Below are positions 6,790 to 9,996 of a DNA stretch of 9,996 nucleotides, piece by piece. Position numbers and translations under genes: made by a program. Within the stretch, counting starts at the first letter, position 1; the number at the start of each line of letters is the position of its first letter. Origin of the DNA: a bacterium (lineage in GTDB: Bacteria > Tectomicrobia > Entotheonellia > Entotheonellales > Entotheonellaceae); the NCBI GenBank assembly GCA_027294925.1, contig JAPULM010000495.1, positions 1 through 9,996 of the forward strand, written 5' to 3'. The notes beneath the pieces were generated by a model. The model did no database searches. It was not told the DNA's origin and saw only the letters and a program-made list of their open reading frames with translations.

Positions 6790-6833
6790 GTGGGGTCTAT
6801 GGCTGTCGGAGCTTCGCGGTTGAGGATTGAGGA

Positions 6834-8132
6834 ATGATGTTTCATGGTCGGTGTGAGACTCAAGAGTCCGTGATGGGCTTTCGTCTCAGTTGGAATGGCT
6901 GGCAAAATGGGATAGTTTTGCTTTGTCTTTTGGTGGGTGCTTTGGCCCTAGGCTTCTTTCTATTACGTGTCCCATCAAGGTCAGTGCATGCATCAGAGCA
7001 CAGTGTTGTGGTTAAATTGACCTTGCCGTCTCTTGTTTATCCAGGACACGTTAAAGCCAAACCGCCAAACCTTCAAATTCTGGTACGTCAGGCTTTTGTT
7101 GAACTTGGTTTTGATCTCCATCAGGTTCCCGCTGCTTTTATCGACAGAGTCAATGAACATCTACGGGATTTTACAGAAACATATCATAAGCAGACACAAC
7201 GTATAATCGACCGTTCTGCACCCTATAGAAACGTTATCAACAAGGTGCTGCGACAGTATCGGTTGCCAGACCTTTTTGCCGTGGTTCCCTTTGTCGAGAG
7301 TGCCTTTGACATCGACGCTCTGCATCCTAAAAGTGGGGCTCGCGGCCTATGGCAATTTATGGCGCCAACAGCCCGCTCCTATGGACTCAAAGTATCCGCT
7401 GCAATTGATCAGCGTCTTGATCCTTATTGGTCAACATTGGCAGCGTCCCGATATCTGAATGAGTTACAAAACATTTTCGGCAGGAGGTCTCCCCTGCTCG
7501 TGCTGGCGGCGTATAATTTTGGTGAGTCGAATTTGTCCCGCGCTATTGTTCGGGCTCGAACGCGTGATATCTGGAAATTATTTAGGCTTCGACAGATCCC
7601 GACGCAAACCCGTTATTACTTGGTCAAAACGATTGCCATATGGTGTGCGTTGAAATATGCAGATCATTTTCAGTTTGTGCAGCAGCCTGCGGACTTGTCG
7701 AACACCATACAATATGTCGAAATTGCCTTTCCTTCCCCAACTACCCTGTCGGCTGTGGCAAAGCGAACTGCTATGGACGAAACCACACTGCGTTCCATCA
7801 ATCCCCATTTACTTACAGACAATTTGCCGGCATATACCTCCGTGCGTCTACCCATTGACCAGGCTGAGACGTTAAGCTATGAGGTGCATTTCTCCCGCTC
7901 TGGAAGCCGTAAAAAGTGCTGTTCCAAGATGATCGTCAATGATGCTTGCCGGCATACCGTGCGGGCGGGGGAGACCCTATCAACTATTGCGTACCAATAT
8001 CCGATCTCTATAGCTGCTCTTAAACGTTTGAACCGTCTTGAAGGTTCTGACCCGATTATCCGTCCTGGTCAAGAACTGTCAATGTGTGGGACACCTATGG
8101 CGGCAGCCAAACCTGTTCAGCGGCTTTGGTAA
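6834..8132 (+). CDS. MltD-type membrane-bound lytic murein transglycosylase with a C-terminal LysM domain
   Basis: This 432-residue enzyme should cleave the MurNAc-GlcNAc bond of peptidoglycan, releasing 1,6-anhydro ends. A single hydrophobic segment at about residues 25-44 (GIVLLCLLVGALALGFFLL) anchors it, and the rest faces the periplasm. The SLT domain covers about 132-275. It has catalytic Glu155 in VVPFVESAFD, then the family signature HPKSGARGLWQFMAPTARSYGL and LAAYNFGESN. A LysM domain at about 374-417 (HTVRAGETLSTIAYQY...IIRPGQELSM) binds glycan. A degenerate LysM-like stretch, AVAKRTAMDETTLRSINP, lies at 308-324. No lipobox is visible, unlike classical MltD lipoprotein, and there is one clear LysM rather than two or more. 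The start at 6834 has GAGG 8 nt upstream; Met14 is a weaker alternative. Its link with the neighbouring metabolic genes is probably only positional. Confidence 0.88.
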   Translation: MMFHGRCETQESVMGFRLSWNGWQNGIVLLCLLVGALALGFFLLRVPSRSVHASEHSVVVKLTLPSLVYPGHVKAKPPNLQILVRQAFVELGFDLHQVPAAFIDRVNEHLRDFTETYHKQTQRIIDRSAPYRNVINKVLRQYRLPDLFAVVPFVESAFDIDALHPKSGARGLWQFMAPTARSYGLKVSAAIDQRLDPYWSTLAASRYLNELQNIFGRRSPLLVLAAYNFGESNLSRAIVRARTRDIWKLFRLRQIPTQTRYYLVKTIAIWCALKYADHFQFVQQPADLSNTIQYVEIAFPSPTTLSAVAKRTAMDETTLRSINPHLLTDNLPAYTSVRLPIDQAETLSYEVHFSRSGSRKKCCSKMIVNDACRHTVRAGETLSTIAYQYPISIAALKRLNRLEGSDPIIRPGQELSMCGTPMAAAKPVQRLW

Positions 8133-8189
8133 CGTTCCGTTACAGCGTGCAAGCAGCTTAGAAAACGATCGAATGAGGGAAAGAATAGC

Positions 8190-8357
8190 ATGCTTACGTA
8201 TGACGATGTGATTGCCAAGCTACTGGCTGATGCAGGAATTGAGTATATCTTTGGCATGCCTGCAAGGCGCCGGTTGAGCTCAATAAAGCAGGCCCTGGCT
8301 TCTGGAGAAGCTTGGATTATCGATGCGCAGATTGACCCGGATGGCTACCAAACATAA
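8190..8357 (+). pseudogene. Relic of a thiamin-diphosphate (acetolactate synthase-like) enzyme, middle deleted in frame
   Basis: A 55-codon open frame starts at the ATG at 8190 with GAGGGA 9 nt upstream and ends at TAA 8355-8357. Residues 1-25, LTYDDVIAKLLADAGIEYIFGMPA, match the N-terminus of ThDP-dependent decarboxylases and synthases (pattern: L...GV.YVFG.PG). From about residue 29, SSIKQALASGEAWIIDAQIDPDGY matches their extreme C-terminus (pattern: AL.SG.P.LIDV.IDP). About 500 residues between them are missing, including the catalytic Glu and the GDG...N cofactor motif, so it cannot be an active enzyme. The join falls near codons 25-29, at about 8263-8276. The downstream dehydrogenase has its ribosome-binding site over this stop codon. 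The pair was therefore once a coupled operon, and translation of the relic may still feed the next gene. Confidence 0.75.
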
Positions 8358-8368
8358 AGGGCATCATT

Positions 8369-9184
8369 GTGCAGCCATCGAAGCTTAAAATCGGAATTGT
8401 TGGCATGGGCACTGTCGGCCGAGCGATGGCTCAAGCTCTAGATAAAGGCGAAATTGCAGCTTGCCTTACGGCGGTTCATAGCCGAACTGAGACCACTGCC
8501 CGACGATTTCTATCAACCCTTAACCATGTCCCGCCTTTGGTCGATTTGCAAACCCTCGTTGCACAAAGCGATTTGGTGGTCGAGGCCGCAGGACAAACCG
8601 CTTTGCGTGAGATTACGCCTGTCACCTTTGCCGCCGGTAAGGACTTGATGATGATTAGCGTTGGAGCCCTGTTGGATCACCCCGAATGGGCTGATCTGGC
8701 GGCTCAACAAGGTTGTAAACTCTATGTTCCCTCTGGCGCTATTGTCGGTTTAGATGGTGTGAAGGGTGCGAGTATGGGCGATATCGAAAGCGTAACCATT
8801 ACGACCCGTAAACCCCCTGAAGGACTGGCTGGCGCTCCTTATGTGGTGGCACAGGGAATTGATGTTTTTGCCTTTCGCGATGAGACGCTTATTTTCGAAG
8901 GGTGTGCTCGAGAAGCTTGTAAAGGGTTCCCTGCAAATGTGAATGTGTCTGCTGCACTCAGCCTGGCGGGAATTGGAGCGGACGCCACTCATATGCGTAT
9001 TTTTGTTGTTCCTGATGGCACCTGTAATATGCATGATATTGAAGTTGTCGGTGAATTTGGTCGAATGACCACTCATATCGAAAATGTACCTTCCGATACC
9101 AATCCCCGCACGGGTAAATTGACTTACCTTTCAGCCATGGCAATGTTGCGTGACATGACGCGCGCCGTGCATTACGGCACGTAA
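8369..9184 (+). CDS. L-aspartate dehydrogenase family protein (NAD-binding plus DUF108-type domain)
   Basis: This encodes 271 residues, close to the usual 265-270 of the family. The Rossmann start IGIVGMGTVG has GxGxxG at 12-17. The middle shows ISVGALLDHPEWADLA and LYVPSGAIVGLDGVK. The second domain carries GFPANVNVSAALSLAGIGAD at 187-205, His222 in CNMHDIEVVGEFGR (the likely catalytic His by comparison with archaeal AspDH), and NVPSDTNPRTGKL at 239-251. The known reaction is NAD(P)-linked interconversion of L-aspartate with oxaloacetate via iminoaspartate. No nadA or nadC lies alongside, and its partner was a ThDP enzyme, so a catabolic role or a related amino acid is more likely than NAD synthesis. 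The GTG at 8369 is chosen because AAAGGG, overlapping the relic's stop, lies 7 nt upstream and no nearer ATG precedes the Rossmann motif. Confidence 0.85.
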   Translation: MQPSKLKIGIVGMGTVGRAMAQALDKGEIAACLTAVHSRTETTARRFLSTLNHVPPLVDLQTLVAQSDLVVEAAGQTALREITPVTFAAGKDLMMISVGALLDHPEWADLAAQQGCKLYVPSGAIVGLDGVKGASMGDIESVTITTRKPPEGLAGAPYVVAQGIDVFAFRDETLIFEGCAREACKGFPANVNVSAALSLAGIGADATHMRIFVVPDGTCNMHDIEVVGEFGRMTTHIENVPSDTNPRTGKLTYLSAMAMLRDMTRAVHYGT

Positions 9185-9266
9185 TGGCTAGTCGTTTCCA
9201 CCAGGAGTCCCTTTGAATTTTGTGCGGCTGCATGGGAAATTGGGGTTGCATTGCGTCACACTATTT

Positions 9267-9296
9267 AAAAAGTGCCACCATGTTTTGGATGTTGGC
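9267..9296 (-). terminator. Probable intrinsic terminator of the PilZ gene
   Basis: Read on the minus strand, GCCAACAT (9296-9289) pairs with ATGGTGGC (9281-9274) with one mismatch around a 7-nt loop, followed after two bases by five T (9271-9267). It lies 57 bp past the stop of the 9353-9835 gene, in the gap between converging genes. The stem is short and imperfect. I see no comparable structure for the plus-strand dehydrogenase, which ends at 9184. Confidence 0.5.
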
Positions 9297-9352
9297 CAGT
9301 TGCTATTAAACCATCCACGCTTTATTGGATACCGCAAAGGCAGGGATTTGGA

Positions 9353-9835
9353 TTAGTCGACCGTAACTAAAGGCGCCATGTAAAAGTCTAGATCAAAGTT
9401 ATATCTGTCTTGATCCGTAAATTCGGCTCCCACGCTCAGCCCACTAATTCGTTTGATGCAGATGCGTTCACGAATCACGGTATGCGAATCATCGTCTAGT
9501 TTGAATTCAACGTCAAATTTACTGCTGATATAGATATTGCTGAGCGAGGTTGTTTCAAAGCCGATGCCGCTGACCGATAATGACGTGATGGTGATCTTAG
9601 ATAAAATGTCCTCAGAGGAAATTCGATGTAGTGTGCCTGCTAGTTTGACATTTTTGCGAAAATAGCTTCGGTAATCAAGTGCCACGCTAAAGGCGTGTCC
9701 ACACGTACATTTGACTTTGATCGCCTTTTTGGTGAGCAGATGATGGGATGCGCTGATGGTTTTCATCTTGCTGCATTTGGGGCAGGTGATTTGACCTTGA
9801 TTGTTATTATCGACGTGGATTTTAGTGATCGGCAT
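9353..9835 (-). CDS. PilZ-domain protein with N-terminal four-cysteine (zinc ribbon-like) region
   Basis: This encodes 160 residues in two parts. Residues 15-50 hold CPKC (18-21) and CTCG (43-46), spaced like a zinc ribbon. Residues of about 55-150 look like a PilZ domain. The c-di-GMP-binding RxxxR is present as R56-SYF-R60. The second motif, normally (D/N)xSxxG, reads S85-L-S87-V-S-G90, followed by IGF. The key Asp/Asn is therefore a Ser, and ligand binding may be weak or lost. The rest (FDVEFKLDDDSHTVIRERICIKRISGLSVGAEF) fits PilZ beta strands. The likely role is a c-di-GMP effector, or a structural descendant of one, in motility, adhesion or envelope control. The target is unknown. The ATG at 9835 has AGGA 8 nt upstream. 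The gene stands alone, convergent with the aspartate dehydrogenase, with 161 bp of AT-rich upstream sequence to the window end. Confidence 0.78.
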   Translation of the reverse strand: MPITKIHVDNNNQGQITCPKCSKMKTISASHHLLTKKAIKVKCTCGHAFSVALDYRSYFRKNVKLAGTLHRISSEDILSKITITSLSVSGIGFETTSLSNIYISSKFDVEFKLDDDSHTVIRERICIKRISGLSVGAEFTDQDRYNFDLDFYMAPLVTVD

Positions 9836-9996
9836 GCAGATTTTCCTAAGACATAAAGATTACTAGCGCGATTTCTTATCGGTTTGGCCGTATTTGAACT
9901 TGAATCATCGTGCGTAGATTGAATGCTCTGCCGCAAGCAGGCGCTAAGTATATAAAATTAATCCTTCAACGCTGACGATGAATGCCCTTGCCGAAT

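Larger units (their letters stand above)
6496..6833. promoter_or_regulatory. Divergent control region between the hydrolase/SDR operon and the mltD-like gene
   Basis: This 338 bp stretch separates genes transcribed away from each other, so it must hold promoters for both. It is AT-rich between about 6560 and 6780. It contains perfect inverted repeats at 6599-6622 and 6673-6691, a leader hairpin at 6766-6789, and the AAGGAG ribosome-binding site of the GTG-started hydrolase at 6503-6508. On the plus strand GTGACT (6697-6702) and TATATG (6720-6725), 17 bp apart, could be a weak promoter. On the minus strand TTGTCT, inside the first repeat, and TAATTT 18 bp on are a possible pair. No convincing small gene is present. 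Confidence 0.5.

Noticed and set aside
8190..8357. Genuine small protein of 55 residues rather than a relic
   Set aside because: Its two halves match opposite ends of ThDP enzymes, so deletion explains it better; a later leader-peptide role remains possible.
1..9996. CRISPR array, tRNA, insertion sequence or attachment site
   Set aside because: No regularly spaced repeats, cloverleaf, transposase motif or matching terminal repeats were found by reading the sequence.

Overview
The window looks like chromosome from a Gram-negative bacterium of middling GC content, most likely a proteobacterium. The grounds are a membrane-anchored MltD-type lytic transglycosylase with a LysM domain, a PilZ-domain protein, Shine-Dalgarno-led genes and short intergenic gaps. 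I cannot name the genus. No tRNA, rRNA, CRISPR array, insertion sequence or phage gene was seen.

Left two thirds (minus strand, reading from 6495 down to 1): a tight catabolic-looking operon. In transcription order it holds a GGT-family Ntn-hydrolase (4705-6495), a 122-residue protein I do not recognise (4321-4689), two related short-chain dehydrogenases with EntA/DhbA-like C-termini (3462-4259 and 2640-3434), and a second GGT-family hydrolase (868-2610). About 320 bp further on lies a third, broken SDR gene (548 to the window edge). Gaps between the five intact genes are 15, 61, 27 and 29 bp, and each start has a ribosome-binding site. Both hydrolases keep the autoprocessing Thr-Thr and the oxyanion-hole PGG, but residues that hold the gamma-glutamyl group in E. 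coli GGT are replaced. The operon probably cleaves an amide of unknown structure and then oxidises a secondary (perhaps ring) alcohol.

Middle (6496-6833): a 338 bp divergent control region with two perfect inverted repeats and a leader hairpin, separating the minus-strand operon from the plus-strand genes.

Right third: an MltD-like murein transglycosylase (6834-8132). It is followed by a 55-codon relic of a thiamin-diphosphate enzyme, whose N-terminus is joined in frame to its C-terminus (8190-8357). Next comes an intact aspartate-dehydrogenase-family gene (8369-9184), tightly coupled to the relic. A convergent PilZ protein with an N-terminal four-cysteine ribbon (9353-9835, minus) closes the window and has a plausible terminator.

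The most notable points are the doubled hydrolase plus doubled dehydrogenase operon with its unknown small protein, and two separate genes that have each lost their middle while keeping both ends. These suggest a metabolic island that is partly in use and partly decaying.
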